A stretch of 64,000 nucleotides of DNA from Paenibacillus nuruki (GTDB lineage: Bacteria > Bacillota > Bacilli > Paenibacillales > Paenibacillaceae): NCBI RefSeq assembly GCF_001721045.1, contig NZ_MDER01000038.1, positions 1 through 64,000 on the forward strand. Direction: 5' to 3'. Under the pieces are notes generated by a model. The model made no database searches. It worked only from the letters and a program-made list of their open reading frames with translations, and was not told the origin of the DNA. A program made the position numbers and the translations under genes. Below are positions 27,365 to 36,044 of this stretch, piece after piece. How positions within the stretch are numbered: position 1 is the first letter of the stretch; each line of letters opens with the position of its first letter.

Positions 27365-28056
27365 GTCAGGAGCCACTGATACAGATCAATCATATGAATC
27401 ATGGCTATATGATGGCAGGACAACGAATGCCTATTTTACAAGATATCTCGATGACAGTTAATCACGGTGAATTTGTAGCGATTATCGGCCCTTCCGGATC
27501 AGGGAAATCAACATTAATGAATATGATCGGATGCCTTGATCTGCCAAACAGCGGAGAATATATACTCGATGGGCAAAATGTACGCAAAACATCGGATAAT
27601 CGCCTTGCCAAAATTCGTAACGAGAAAATCGGGTTTATTTTTCAAAGTTTTAATCTGTTGCCCAAGTTATCGGCAATCGAAAATGTAGAACTCCCTCTGA
27701 TCTATCGTGGATTGCCTTATCGTGAACGTAAAAAAAGAGCAAGTCAGGCATTAGAGCAAGTTGGATTACATGAACGGATGTATCATCGCCCGAATCAGTT
27801 ATCGGGTGGTCAGCAACAGCGTGTAGCGATTGCTCGTGCTCTTGCCGGCGATCCTCCTTTGCTACTGGCAGATGAACCGACAGGTGCACTCGATACCCAT
27901 ACAGGTAAAGAAGTGATGCAAATGATTAAAACACTGAATCAACAAGGTCATACGATTATTCTGATTACCCATGATCTAGATATTGCCGATCAAGCCAAGC
28001 GAGTGATTCGTATTCAAAATGGGGTCTTGACTGAAGATCGGAGGAATCCTGAATGA
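27361..28056 (+). CDS. ABC transporter ATPase, MacB/LolD type
   Basis: A 231-residue nucleotide-binding protein. Walker A is GPSGSGKST (about 44-52), the Q-loop is FQSFNLLPKL, the signature is LSGGQQQR, Walker B is LLLADEPTGALD, and the H-loop is ITHD. The sequence falls in the MacB/LolD/FtsE group that powers mechanotransmission exporters. ATGA overlaps at both ends couple it to the adaptor and permease genes. Confidence 0.95.
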   Translation: MSQEPLIQINHMNHGYMMAGQRMPILQDISMTVNHGEFVAIIGPSGSGKSTLMNMIGCLDLPNSGEYILDGQNVRKTSDNRLAKIRNEKIGFIFQSFNLLPKLSAIENVELPLIYRGLPYRERKKRASQALEQVGLHERMYHRPNQLSGGQQQRVAIARALAGDPPLLLADEPTGALDTHTGKEVMQMIKTLNQQGHTIILITHDLDIADQAKRVIRIQNGVLTEDRRNPE

Positions 28057-29222
28057 TCTTTTTTCAAAGTGTACGTATGGCTTTGCTCAGTGTGATTAGT
28101 AATAAAATACGCTCTTTTTTGACCATGTTAGGTATTATTATTGGAGTATCCTCCGTTATTCTGGTCGTGTCTGTGGGGATGAGCTTTAATGGTCAGATTA
28201 GTGACCAATTTGGCGATATGGGAACCAATTTACTTTCGGTGAATGTTATGGGGCGAGGAGTTACCAGTTCGCTTACGTATGATGAAGTGATTGCCTATAA
28301 CAAGATCAAAGGGGTATCCGGTGTCTCTCCTACCCTTTCAGGTAATGTCACTGCCAAGCACCGTAACAACAATGTCGATGTATCCTTGGAAGGTGTTATC
28401 CCTGCCTATGAGCATGTGAAAGATTTCCATGTACAATCGGGACGATTCGTTCTGAATATCGATAGTCAGTATCGGCAAAAAGTAGCTGTGCTTGGTTCTT
28501 CTACGGCAACAACTCTATTTGGCAGTGAGAATCCAGTCGGTCAGGATATACGTCTTAATGGAGAAACATTCAAAATTGTAGGCTTGTTACAAAGTAAAGG
28601 CACTAGCTTAATGGGTTCTAATGATGAGAAGATTCTGATCCCACTGGCTACAGCAGAACGCTTTTTGCAGACCAAAGGTATTCAAACGTTTGAAGTCAAA
28701 ACAGTGACTGAACAAGATATCCCTACGGTCAAAGCCATGCTTGCTAACAGCCTTGAACAAAAATTCAAAGATTCTTCTGCTTACGATATATTTGATGCTC
28801 AAGAAATGATCAAATCGATGGAAAAAACCAATGCGTTAATGTCAGCATCTTTAGCCGGAATTGCCGGAATTTCACTGATTGTAGGTGGAATTGGGATTAT
28901 GAATATTATGATCGTATCGGTAAATGAACGTACTCGTGAGATTGGTATTCGCAAAGCAATCGGGGCGAAAAAGAGTAATATATTGATCCAATTTATGATT
29001 GAATCCATATTTTTAAGTACTCTTGGCGGATTACTGGGTATCGGTGTAGGGCTTGGATTCGTATGGATTGCTGGCAAGTTCACTCCATTCCCAATTCAAT
29101 ATGCGTGGAATATGGTGACGATTTCTTTTGTATTTTCATTTGTGATCGGTGTACTGTTCGGGATTATTCCTGCCAATAAAGCTGCACGATTACGACCTAT
29201 TTATGCGCTACGTACCGATTAA
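28053..29222 (+). CDS. ABC transporter permease, MacB/FtsX type
   Basis: A 389-residue permease with the MacB topology: one N-terminal helix (about 18-40), a large extracytoplasmic MacB_PCD domain (about 45-260) and three C-terminal helices. The FtsX-like signature GGIGIMNIMIVSVNERTREI and RKAIGAKKSNILIQF are clear. It forms the export machine with the preceding ATPase and adaptor. Antimicrobial peptide or envelope-stress export is the usual role of such operons; the cargo here is unknown. Confidence 0.94.
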   Translation: MIFFQSVRMALLSVISNKIRSFLTMLGIIIGVSSVILVVSVGMSFNGQISDQFGDMGTNLLSVNVMGRGVTSSLTYDEVIAYNKIKGVSGVSPTLSGNVTAKHRNNNVDVSLEGVIPAYEHVKDFHVQSGRFVLNIDSQYRQKVAVLGSSTATTLFGSENPVGQDIRLNGETFKIVGLLQSKGTSLMGSNDEKILIPLATAERFLQTKGIQTFEVKTVTEQDIPTVKAMLANSLEQKFKDSSAYDIFDAQEMIKSMEKTNALMSASLAGIAGISLIVGGIGIMNIMIVSVNERTREIGIRKAIGAKKSNILIQFMIESIFLSTLGGLLGIGVGLGFVWIAGKFTPFPIQYAWNMVTISFVFSFVIGVLFGIIPANKAARLRPIYALRTD

Positions 29223-29273
29223 ATGCTACAATACATCCGTAATCACTTATACACATTAAAAGGAGTACGTGGT

Positions 29274-30743
29274 ATGACTATTAAGCAACGCCTGATCATT
29301 TCTAATATTTTGATGATTGTCATACCTGTACTTATTTCGGCTATTATTATCGGAGCAGGACAATATCTATCGTACCAGTATTGGAAAAATCAATACAACA
29401 GTGAAAGCTCGATTTATGATGTGCCTGAAAAAATCACTTCTGTGGCTACCGAGCTTATTCAAAATCCTCAGAAACAAAAAACAACTGAGAAAAAGCAATT
29501 AGAAGACTATTTACAAAAGCATTCTATGCGATTGACGGTACACGATTACAATTCTCGCACGTTATTATTAAATATGGGCAAGCTTGATATCGATCCTAAT
29601 AATAAAATGATAAACGCGATCTGGTCTTTGAGTGGAGAAGGCAGTATCTATCTTTCCGAAGAAGATGTGTATAGCAAAAAAGTCGCTATTAATAATCAAA
29701 CGTATGTTATTTCGACATTCGATTCTTTTCACGAAAATGGAAACAGCGATGATGGATATTATAGTCAGTACCAGATGTTAATCACACTTTTTATGATTTT
29801 ATTTGGTATAGGTATTATTGTCACAATCTTTTTTACCAATCGCTTTCTCACCTATTTTGTATTCAAACGAATCAGTCAACCACTGGATACACTGGTCGTA
29901 GGTGTGCAGCAGATTAGAGATGGTAATCTGGATACACGTATCCAATATGAGAGTAAAGATGAATTTGCAGCGATATGTCATGATTTCAACGATATGGCAT
30001 TACAATTAAAACAGTCGATGCAGTTAATTCAGCGTCAAGAAGAAAGTCGTAAAGAACTATTAGCAAGTATTTCCCATGACCTGCGCTCTCCACTGACTTC
30101 GATTCGTGCCTATTCAGAAGGTTTGCTAGATGGCGTTGCTAATACACCGGAAGCGCAACATAAGTACATTACGATGATTCAGACCAAAGCAAGAGATATC
30201 GACCGAATGGTTGCCAAAATCTTTCTATTTTCCAAAATGGATCTGGGTAATTATCCATATGATCCTGAGCTATTAGATGTGAATTATGAATTGGAATCGC
30301 TAGTCAAAGCTACAGCCGAAGAATATCGGAGTAAAGGCTTGTATATCACCACTTCCTTTTCAGATCAGAAAGCTGTTATTTTTGCAGATCAATTGCAATT
30401 GGATAGTATATTTACGAATATTGTAGAAAATAGCTTAAACTATAAACATAAAGAACGTGGATGGGTGCATATTCAGACTCGTGTTGATCATGATCAGATC
30501 ACGATTAGTATCAGTGATGATGGACCCGGTGTCCCTGAACAATCTCTACCCCAATTATTTGATTTATTTTATCGAAGTGATCCTTCACGTAATAATCCTA
30601 ACAGAGGTAGCGGATTAGGGCTTGCGATTACATCCAAAGCAGTCGAACGTATGGGTGGCACGATCAAGGCTATGCATGCATCATCAGGTGGACTACAGAT
30701 TATTATCGAGCTGCCATTGATTAAGCAGGAGGATATACGATGA
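29274..30743 (+). CDS. sensor histidine kinase
   Basis: A 489-residue membrane kinase: helix 1 (about 8-32), an extracellular sensor of about 145 residues, helix 2 (about 180-205), HAMP, then the H-box (SISHDLRSPLTSIRAY) and N, G1 and G2 boxes (IVENSLNY, DDGPGVP, GSGLGLAI). I chose ATG at 29274 with AAAGGAG nine bases upstream; the ATG directly after the permease stop has no ribosome site. The stop overlaps the response-regulator start (ATGA). It probably senses the state of the envelope or the transported compound and controls this operon. Confidence 0.93.
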   Translation: MTIKQRLIISNILMIVIPVLISAIIIGAGQYLSYQYWKNQYNSESSIYDVPEKITSVATELIQNPQKQKTTEKKQLEDYLQKHSMRLTVHDYNSRTLLLNMGKLDIDPNNKMINAIWSLSGEGSIYLSEEDVYSKKVAINNQTYVISTFDSFHENGNSDDGYYSQYQMLITLFMILFGIGIIVTIFFTNRFLTYFVFKRISQPLDTLVVGVQQIRDGNLDTRIQYESKDEFAAICHDFNDMALQLKQSMQLIQRQEESRKELLASISHDLRSPLTSIRAYSEGLLDGVANTPEAQHKYITMIQTKARDIDRMVAKIFLFSKMDLGNYPYDPELLDVNYELESLVKATAEEYRSKGLYITTSFSDQKAVIFADQLQLDSIFTNIVENSLNYKHKERGWVHIQTRVDHDQITISISDDGPGVPEQSLPQLFDLFYRSDPSRNNPNRGSGLGLAITSKAVERMGGTIKAMHASSGGLQIIIELPLIKQEDIR

Positions 30744-31432
30744 GAAAAATACTCATTATAGAAGATGACGAAGCGATTGCATCGATAGAACGGGATTATC
30801 TTGAAATCAATCACTTTGCAGTCGAGATTGCAGACAATGGAATCACCGGTGCAGAACAAGCATTATCCGGACAATACGATCTGATTCTACTTGATCTGAT
30901 GTTACCCGGTGAAGATGGATTTTCCGTATGTCGTAGATTACGCGAAAAGCTAGATATTCCGATTCTTATGGTGACCGCCAAGCAGGAAGATATAGATAAG
31001 ATTCGAGGATTAGGTCTGGGGGCAGATGATTATATTGTCAAACCATTCTCCCCTAATGAGCTAGTGGCACGAGTGAAATCTAATCTGGCTCAGTATGATC
31101 GTATCAAAGGAAAAAACGATTCTCATCGAAGTAGTCATATTGAAATCGGTTCGTTTGTGATTAATACTCAAGCTCACCGTGCTTATCTGGATGGTAAAGA
31201 ACTAGAGTTGAAGAAAAAAGAGTTCGACCTGCTCTACTTTTTGATTATGAATGCCAATAATGTATTTAGTAAAGATACATTGTATGAGCGTATCTGGGGA
31301 TTCGAATCCATTGGCGATAATGCTACAGTAGCTGTCCATATTAATCGATTACGTGAAAAAACAGAAGAAGATCCAAGTAACCCTCGCTATATCCAGACCG
31401 TATGGGGTGTAGGTTATCGCTTTCAACCTTAA
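30740..31432 (+). CDS. OmpR/PhoB-family response regulator
   Basis: A 230-residue regulator with a receiver domain (acidic Asp-Asp at 9-11, phospho-acceptor Asp in LILLDLMLPGEDG near 52, Lys in IVKPFSP near 101) and a C-terminal winged helix (KKEFDLLYFL to TVWGVGYRF). It is the partner of the kinase whose gene it overlaps by four bases. A terminator follows at 31458-31503. Confidence 0.95.
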   Translation: MRKILIIEDDEAIASIERDYLEINHFAVEIADNGITGAEQALSGQYDLILLDLMLPGEDGFSVCRRLREKLDIPILMVTAKQEDIDKIRGLGLGADDYIVKPFSPNELVARVKSNLAQYDRIKGKNDSHRSSHIEIGSFVINTQAHRAYLDGKELELKKKEFDLLYFLIMNANNVFSKDTLYERIWGFESIGDNATVAVHINRLREKTEEDPSNPRYIQTVWGVGYRFQP

Positions 31433-31457
31433 CTACGAATATCTAGATGATAGTGAA

Positions 31458-31503
31458 CAAAAAAAGAAGGACTAATCATCAAGGATTAGCCCTTCTTTTT
31501 CTA
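31458..31503. terminator. bidirectional terminator after the exporter/two-component operon
   Basis: AAAAAGAAGGACTAATC pairs, with one mismatch, to GATTAGCCCTTCTTTTT through a six-base loop. It ends the plus-strand operon and also lies 15 bases beyond the minus-strand Gfo/Idh gene. Confidence 0.85.
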
Positions 31504-31517
31504 TGAGTAAAATGAAC

Positions 31518-32621
31518 TTAAAGATATTGACGTTCGCCTGTTTGTGCCGACTTTCGTATCGCATCAATCAACTGATGAACTTTGACTGCATCTGCAAAAT
31601 TTGGTGTTAATGATGTTCCTTCTTGAATATCTTGAGCGAATTTATGATAGACCTGAGCAATATTGAGAACATAGCCGGGATCATTTTTGAGAGACTCAGG
31701 TACAGAGTAATATGAATCTGGAATCGTTAATTCTTGAAGCTCTGCATCTCCTACTCCTGCGCCTAGCAATTGATGTGATCCAAATTGAATCGTCATTGGT
31801 GCTGTTAGAACAATACTTCCTTGATCTCCAAAGATCTCAAGTGTAACGCCTTTAGGATGTTTGACTCCGCCTTGAATATGGATACTAGCAGCAGCACCAT
31901 TAGTCAATTTTCCTGTAACTAGAATTTGATCATCTGTTGTTTTTTCGATGACTTTCTGGATATCTTCTAATTGCACTTCAGCAAATTGTTGCGCTGTTGT
32001 CGCTGAAAGTTCTGCAAAATCGCCGAGCATATACGTAAATGCATCGATATTATGTCCACCTACTATAGTGAGCAAGTTACCGCCAGATGTGCGATCGAAC
32101 AAGTATGCTGTAGATTTATCAGCTTTGGCACCCATACCTTGCATCGATACTCTCAATTGCGCAGACAATACTTTTCCTACATACCCTTCCGCAATAAGGT
32201 CTCTCACATAGTTGATAGCAGGAGCTTGTCGTGCTTGTAACCCGATTGCTGTTGGAATATGATGTGTTGCTACCCATTCCTGCATTTCAATAGCTTCTTC
32301 TGTCGTAGATCCCAATGGCCATTCGCTATAAATCGGCTTACCTGTAGGAATAATAGTTTTGACTGCATCATAATGCTCTTTGACATTGATACTAACGACT
32401 ACCATATCTACATCATCATGTTGAGCCAGTTCTTCGATTTGATCAAAACCATGAGTGGCTTCAAAAGCCTCTGCACTTTTTTGAGCACTTTCTTTGTTAC
32501 TTGTTCCTACTGCTGTTAGCTCATACTCCTCAAGATGCTGAAGAGCTGGAATATGTGTACCACTTGCCCATCCGTTATTAATAGATCCACCGATAATACC
32601 TACTTTTGTTTTTTTAGTCAT
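31518..32621 (-). CDS. Gfo/Idh/MocA-family protein, Gal80-like
   Basis: A 367-residue dinucleotide-binding protein (GIIGGSINNGWASGTHIPAL at the N-terminus). The family's catalytic EKP motif is EWP here (residues about 100-102), so the Lys used for hydride-transfer chemistry is replaced by Trp. A similar change is known in Gal80-type regulators and in some non-canonical family members. I used the ATG at 32621 with AAGGAG nine bases upstream; it overlaps the end of the upstream flavin monooxygenase gene by eight bases. It may bind NAD(P) and a sugar-like ligand without being a standard dehydrogenase. Confidence 0.88.
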   Translation of the reverse strand: MTKKTKVGIIGGSINNGWASGTHIPALQHLEEYELTAVGTSNKESAQKSAEAFEATHGFDQIEELAQHDDVDMVVVSINVKEHYDAVKTIIPTGKPIYSEWPLGSTTEEAIEMQEWVATHHIPTAIGLQARQAPAINYVRDLIAEGYVGKVLSAQLRVSMQGMGAKADKSTAYLFDRTSGGNLLTIVGGHNIDAFTYMLGDFAELSATTAQQFAEVQLEDIQKVIEKTTDDQILVTGKLTNGAAASIHIQGGVKHPKGVTLEIFGDQGSIVLTAPMTIQFGSHQLLGAGVGDAELQELTIPDSYYSVPESLKNDPGYVLNIAQVYHKFAQDIQEGTSLTPNFADAVKVHQLIDAIRKSAQTGERQYL

Positions 32622-33963
32622 GTTTATAATCTCCTTTTTGTACTCCATATTGATAAGGAACTTTCATATTTTCACGCAAGGTATTTCCTTCGTATTCTTT
32701 ATGAAATACACCACGTTCTTGTAAAATAGGAACGACTAGATGAACAAAATCAGCCACTCCATCAAACGATGCATCCGGTACAATCGAAAATCCATCACAT
32801 GCCCCAGCAAGAAACCATTCTTCTAAAAAGTCAGCCACTTGCACAGGTGTACCTGCCACCACAGGATGATAATTGATTACTCCATGAGCCAGCACATCCC
32901 GAATAGATAAGCCTTGTTGTAGCAATTGTAACGCTTTGGGTGCACGTGGGTCCATTGGGCTTGCATAAGCATATTGAAGTTGTTCGGTTGTTAACGGTTG
33001 ATCGATATCTACCGAATGTATGGATAACGGTACATTAATCATAGAACCGAGATAACTGACTCTACCTGGAATCTCTTCAGGATTAAAATCCATAAGTTGT
33101 TTGCGACGCATGAGTGCTTCTTCTTCTGTAGCTCCTAATGAACACATAAACCCTGCAAACATTTTAATATCATCAGGATCACGACCGAACTGGATAGCAC
33201 TTTGCCGAATAGCCTGTCTGTGTTCTTTTGCAGATTGAATATCGTAAGGATTAGCATAGACCCCGGAAGCGAATCTCCCTGCTAACTCTAATCCTTCCTG
33301 ACCTCCTCCTGCTTGGAAAATGACAGGCTGACCTTGCTCAGATGGTGGAATAGGCAGTGGCCCACGAGTCGCATAGTGTTGACTTTGAAGATGAACCGGT
33401 TGGATTTTGTCCATATCTGCAAATTGCCCTGTCTCTACATCCAATGTCCAAGCATCCTTTTGCCAACTTCCCCATAAAGCTTGAACTATTTCTATAGCTT
33501 CATGCGCTTTTTCGTATCTTTCTTGACGATTAATAGGCTTGCTTCCAAAGTTAGCGGCTACATTAGGATCGGATGTGGTCACAGCATTCCAGCCTACTCG
33601 TCCATGACTGATCACATCTAATGCTTTGAATTGACGTGCTAGATTGTACGGGTAATTAAAAGTTGTAGATAGTGTAGCAACAAGACCAATGTACTTGGTT
33701 TCTCTAGCGACAGCCATCAAAGCCAGCATCGGGTCCATTGGAAACATAGGTGTCTTATGACCCAAGCTACTTGTTAATGCTGGTGTGTCTGCGATAAAGA
33801 TCATTTGGAACTTACCTTGCTCGGCTAACTTCGCACGTTCTACATAACTATCTATATTTGTATAGGCAGCTGGATCGGCACCGGGCATTCTCCAAGCATT
33901 GAATTCAGCGCCATACCCTGAAACCATTTGTAAAGATAACTGCATTTCCTTTTTCTGTTCCAT
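32614..33963 (-). CDS. LLM-class flavin-dependent monooxygenase (NtaA/SnaA/DszA type)
   Basis: A 449-residue FMN/FMNH2-dependent monooxygenase of the luciferase-like group. Features are WRMPGADPAAYTN near 25-38, SHGRVGWNAVTTS near 135-147, the long YEKAHEAIEIVQALW helix and GQPVIFQAGGGQEG near 230. Family members oxidise chelators, sulfur compounds or antibiotics with reduced flavin from a partner reductase. The ATG at 33963 has AAAGG upstream; the longer frame to 34143 overlaps the marR gene and is rejected. A TTAGC-xx-GCTAA operator lies 18 bases before the start. Confidence 0.92.
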   Translation of the reverse strand: MEQKKEMQLSLQMVSGYGAEFNAWRMPGADPAAYTNIDSYVERAKLAEQGKFQMIFIADTPALTSSLGHKTPMFPMDPMLALMAVARETKYIGLVATLSTTFNYPYNLARQFKALDVISHGRVGWNAVTTSDPNVAANFGSKPINRQERYEKAHEAIEIVQALWGSWQKDAWTLDVETGQFADMDKIQPVHLQSQHYATRGPLPIPPSEQGQPVIFQAGGGQEGLELAGRFASGVYANPYDIQSAKEHRQAIRQSAIQFGRDPDDIKMFAGFMCSLGATEEEALMRRKQLMDFNPEEIPGRVSYLGSMINVPLSIHSVDIDQPLTTEQLQYAYASPMDPRAPKALQLLQQGLSIRDVLAHGVINYHPVVAGTPVQVADFLEEWFLAGACDGFSIVPDASFDGVADFVHLVVPILQERGVFHKEYEGNTLRENMKVPYQYGVQKGDYKHD

Positions 33964-33980
33964 ATTTATCTTTCCTTTAC

Positions 33981-33992
33981 TTAGCAAGCTAA
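33981..33992 (-). promoter_or_regulatory. MarR operator, copy 1 (TTAGCAAGCTAA)
   Basis: Perfect 12-bp palindrome in the leader of the flavin monooxygenase gene; one of three TTAGC-xx-GCTAA sites within 1.4 kb. Confidence 0.8.
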
Positions 33993-34043
33993 CTATATTT
34001 TGAAATAAAATGATGCATTTGCAATGTATTAATAGAGAACAAC

Positions 34044-34481
34044 TTAGGATAAGTTGCTCTCCATTTGTTTTAAAAGCCTTCTTAAAAACACACGCTCTTC
34101 TGGAAAGATAGAGTCTAGTAACTTTTCCTGTTGCTCTTTCCATTTCTGATCTACTGGTTTTTCCAACAATCTTCCTTCATCTGTCAAAAAAATGCGCATC
34201 ACACGAGCATCATGTTCATCACGCTTACGATATATAAATCCATTTTGTTCAAGAGACTTGACCATATTGGTTACAGTAGGTGGTTCACATTTTAAATGCT
34301 CACATAATTGCATTTGTGTGATACCATCCCCTAACCATAATCGATATAATAATTTATCTTGACCTGCATAAAGATTAATTTGTCGCAAAGATTCATTATA
34401 GTCTCGACGCATTTGGGAAGAGACACGATCTAACGACTGGCGGATATCACAATCCACTTGATCTTTGACCGGTTCGTTCAT
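34044..34481 (-). CDS. MarR-family repressor of a flavoenzyme regulon
   Basis: A 145-residue MarR protein. The helix-turn-helix is ITQMQLCEHLKCEPPTVTNMVKSLE (about 55-79), and the wing carries RKRDEHDARVMRIFLT. It is flanked by the flavin monooxygenase operon downstream and an NfsA-type reductase upstream, all on the minus strand. A TTAGC-xx-GCTAA palindrome lies 33 bases before its own start, and identical half-sites precede both neighbours, so it most likely represses all three units. Confidence 0.93.
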   Translation of the reverse strand: MNEPVKDQVDCDIRQSLDRVSSQMRRDYNESLRQINLYAGQDKLLYRLWLGDGITQMQLCEHLKCEPPTVTNMVKSLEQNGFIYRKRDEHDARVMRIFLTDEGRLLEKPVDQKWKEQQEKLLDSIFPEERVFLRRLLKQMESNLS

Positions 34482-34513
34482 CTATCCATCATTCCTTATT
34501 TCTTCAATAGTAG

Positions 34514-34525
34514 TTAGCGGGCTAA
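34514..34525 (-). promoter_or_regulatory. MarR operator, copy 2 (TTAGCGGGCTAA)
   Basis: A 12-bp inverted repeat (arms perfect, central GG) just upstream of the marR gene, followed by ATATAA as in copy 3. Confidence 0.8.
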
Positions 34526-34572
34526 ATATAACATGAAGAAATTAATGTGTCAATTGACTGTAGCAGCGACAT

Positions 34573-35313
34573 TTATTTTTTGGCGTATCCCATTTTATTT
34601 AAATAATTCATCATATCAGGCAGGATACTTCTTTCTAAATGATCTTGAATATGATCGCTCCATCCTTTAACGGTTTTGACTGTGAAAGGCGCACGAATCG
34701 GGCGAGCTTGATAATATTTTTTCACTGTATCATCATAAACAGCCAATTGTTTTGTATCCAATGGTTGGTATTGATTGTCAAACAGTACCATGGATTTCGG
34801 TAAGCGTGGTTTAAGACCTGCTTTCTCTCCTGCTGGAACACCGATGCACAAGCCTACTGCTGGAATTACGTATTTAGGTAACTGAAGCAATTCAGATAAT
34901 TTTTCAATATTAAGCTTAACTCCACCGATATACACACCACCAAGCCCCATCGATTCAGCCGCAGTTAGAGCATTTTGTGCCATAAGCCCAGCATCCACTA
35001 AGCCAATCGTTAGAAATTCGATATATTCGATATCTACTTCAGGAGCGATTTCATGATTGCGATGAAAGTCTGAACAGAAAATCCAAAACTCTGCTGCTTC
35101 ACCGATATAAGGTTGATGACCACAAAGCTCCATGACTTCTTGACGAAGCGCTGGATCTGTAATGCGAATAATAGAGACGGCTTGTAAAAGACTAAATGAT
35201 GATGTTTGCGTAGCTGCTTGGAAAATGGCATTACGTTGTTCTTCTGTTAATGGTTGATTGGTGTAAGAACGTACAGATGAATGGTTATGAAGTAATTCTA
35301 ACGTTTTATTCAT
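34573..35313 (-). CDS. NfsA-type NADPH-dependent flavin oxidoreductase
   Basis: A 246-residue nitroreductase-fold protein with the FMN-binding HSSVRSYTNQPL at 10-21, the GLGGVYIGG loop near 126-134 and GVPAGEK near 158. Members reduce nitro compounds, quinones or free flavin using NADPH. It might supply reduced flavin to the neighbouring monooxygenase, with which it appears to share a MarR operator. It is divergent from an HxlR regulator. Confidence 0.92.
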   Translation of the reverse strand: MNKTLELLHNHSSVRSYTNQPLTEEQRNAIFQAATQTSSFSLLQAVSIIRITDPALRQEVMELCGHQPYIGEAAEFWIFCSDFHRNHEIAPEVDIEYIEFLTIGLVDAGLMAQNALTAAESMGLGGVYIGGVKLNIEKLSELLQLPKYVIPAVGLCIGVPAGEKAGLKPRLPKSMVLFDNQYQPLDTKQLAVYDDTVKKYYQARPIRAPFTVKTVKGWSDHIQDHLERSILPDMMNYLNKMGYAKK

Positions 35314-35357
35314 GATTGCTTTCTCCTCTAATTTTCAAAATTATGATACACTATTAC

Positions 35358-35369
35358 TTAGCCTGCTAA
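35358..35369 (-). promoter_or_regulatory. MarR operator, copy 3 (TTAGCCTGCTAA)
   Basis: Inverted repeat with the same arms as the other two copies, followed by ATATAA, 45 bases upstream of the NfsA-type gene and in its probable promoter. Confidence 0.8.
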
Positions 35370-35523
35370 ATATAAAATTAATATTTCAAATCATATTCAG
35401 TTAGTAACTATTGTTGCTCATCGCTTACTGAAACTATCATAAAATGAATAATTCAAGCTGTATAGAGGGCAATTTAGATGAACATAGTACATTTTTGTGT
35501 ACTTAGGGAGGAATCAGATTACG

Positions 35524-35895
35524 ATGAGAGTGTGTAAAGATGGATTTCAAAGAGAATTTATAGAAGACAAATCAGATATGTATACTATTGCGTTTACTCA
35601 AAATATTTTATCCGGGCGCTGGAAATACTTCATCCTATGGTACTTAAAAGGTCATACACGTCGTTATTCAGATATCAAAGCGTTTCTAGGTGATCTTTCG
35701 CAAGGTTCTCTTAGTAAACAGCTTCGAGAATTAGAAAAAGATGGTGTGATTGAGCGTAAAGTGTATCCCGTCGTTCCACCGAAAGTAGAATATTCGCTTA
35801 CCGAAAAAGGCACCAAACTCATGCCTATTTTAGATGCTATGGAGACTTTTGGTAAAGCGTATGGTGAACAGCCAGATGATACTTCACTTGTATAA
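35524..35895 (+). CDS. HxlR-family transcriptional regulator
   Basis: A 123-residue winged-helix protein of the HxlR (MarR-like) family: LSGRWKYFILWYL near 30, the recognition region GSLSKQLRELEKDGVIERK and the wing VPPKVEYSLTEKG. The N-terminal Cys typical of redox-sensing HxlR members is present (MRVCKDGF). I used ATG at 35524, 12 bases after GGGAGG, instead of the GTG-initiated longer frame. It is divergent from the NfsA-type reductase and lies upstream of a glycosyltransferase on the same strand. Confidence 0.9.
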   Translation: MRVCKDGFQREFIEDKSDMYTIAFTQNILSGRWKYFILWYLKGHTRRYSDIKAFLGDLSQGSLSKQLRELEKDGVIERKVYPVVPPKVEYSLTEKGTKLMPILDAMETFGKAYGEQPDDTSLV

Positions 35896-36044
35896 ATGTT
35901 GATTGCAATAGAGTCTATCGCATCCCAACTAAAGAGTACTTAGGACGATACAGATCGGTAAAATTGGAAAATAAACCATTTATTGTTATCATAAAATAAG
36001 TACCATATATAACATTCTTCATATACCAAAAAGGAGTGATACAA

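Noticed and set aside
32614-34143. A 509-codon version of the flavin monooxygenase
   Set aside because: The first 60 codons overlap the marR gene and contain no monooxygenase sequence; the ATG at 33963 has a good ribosome site.
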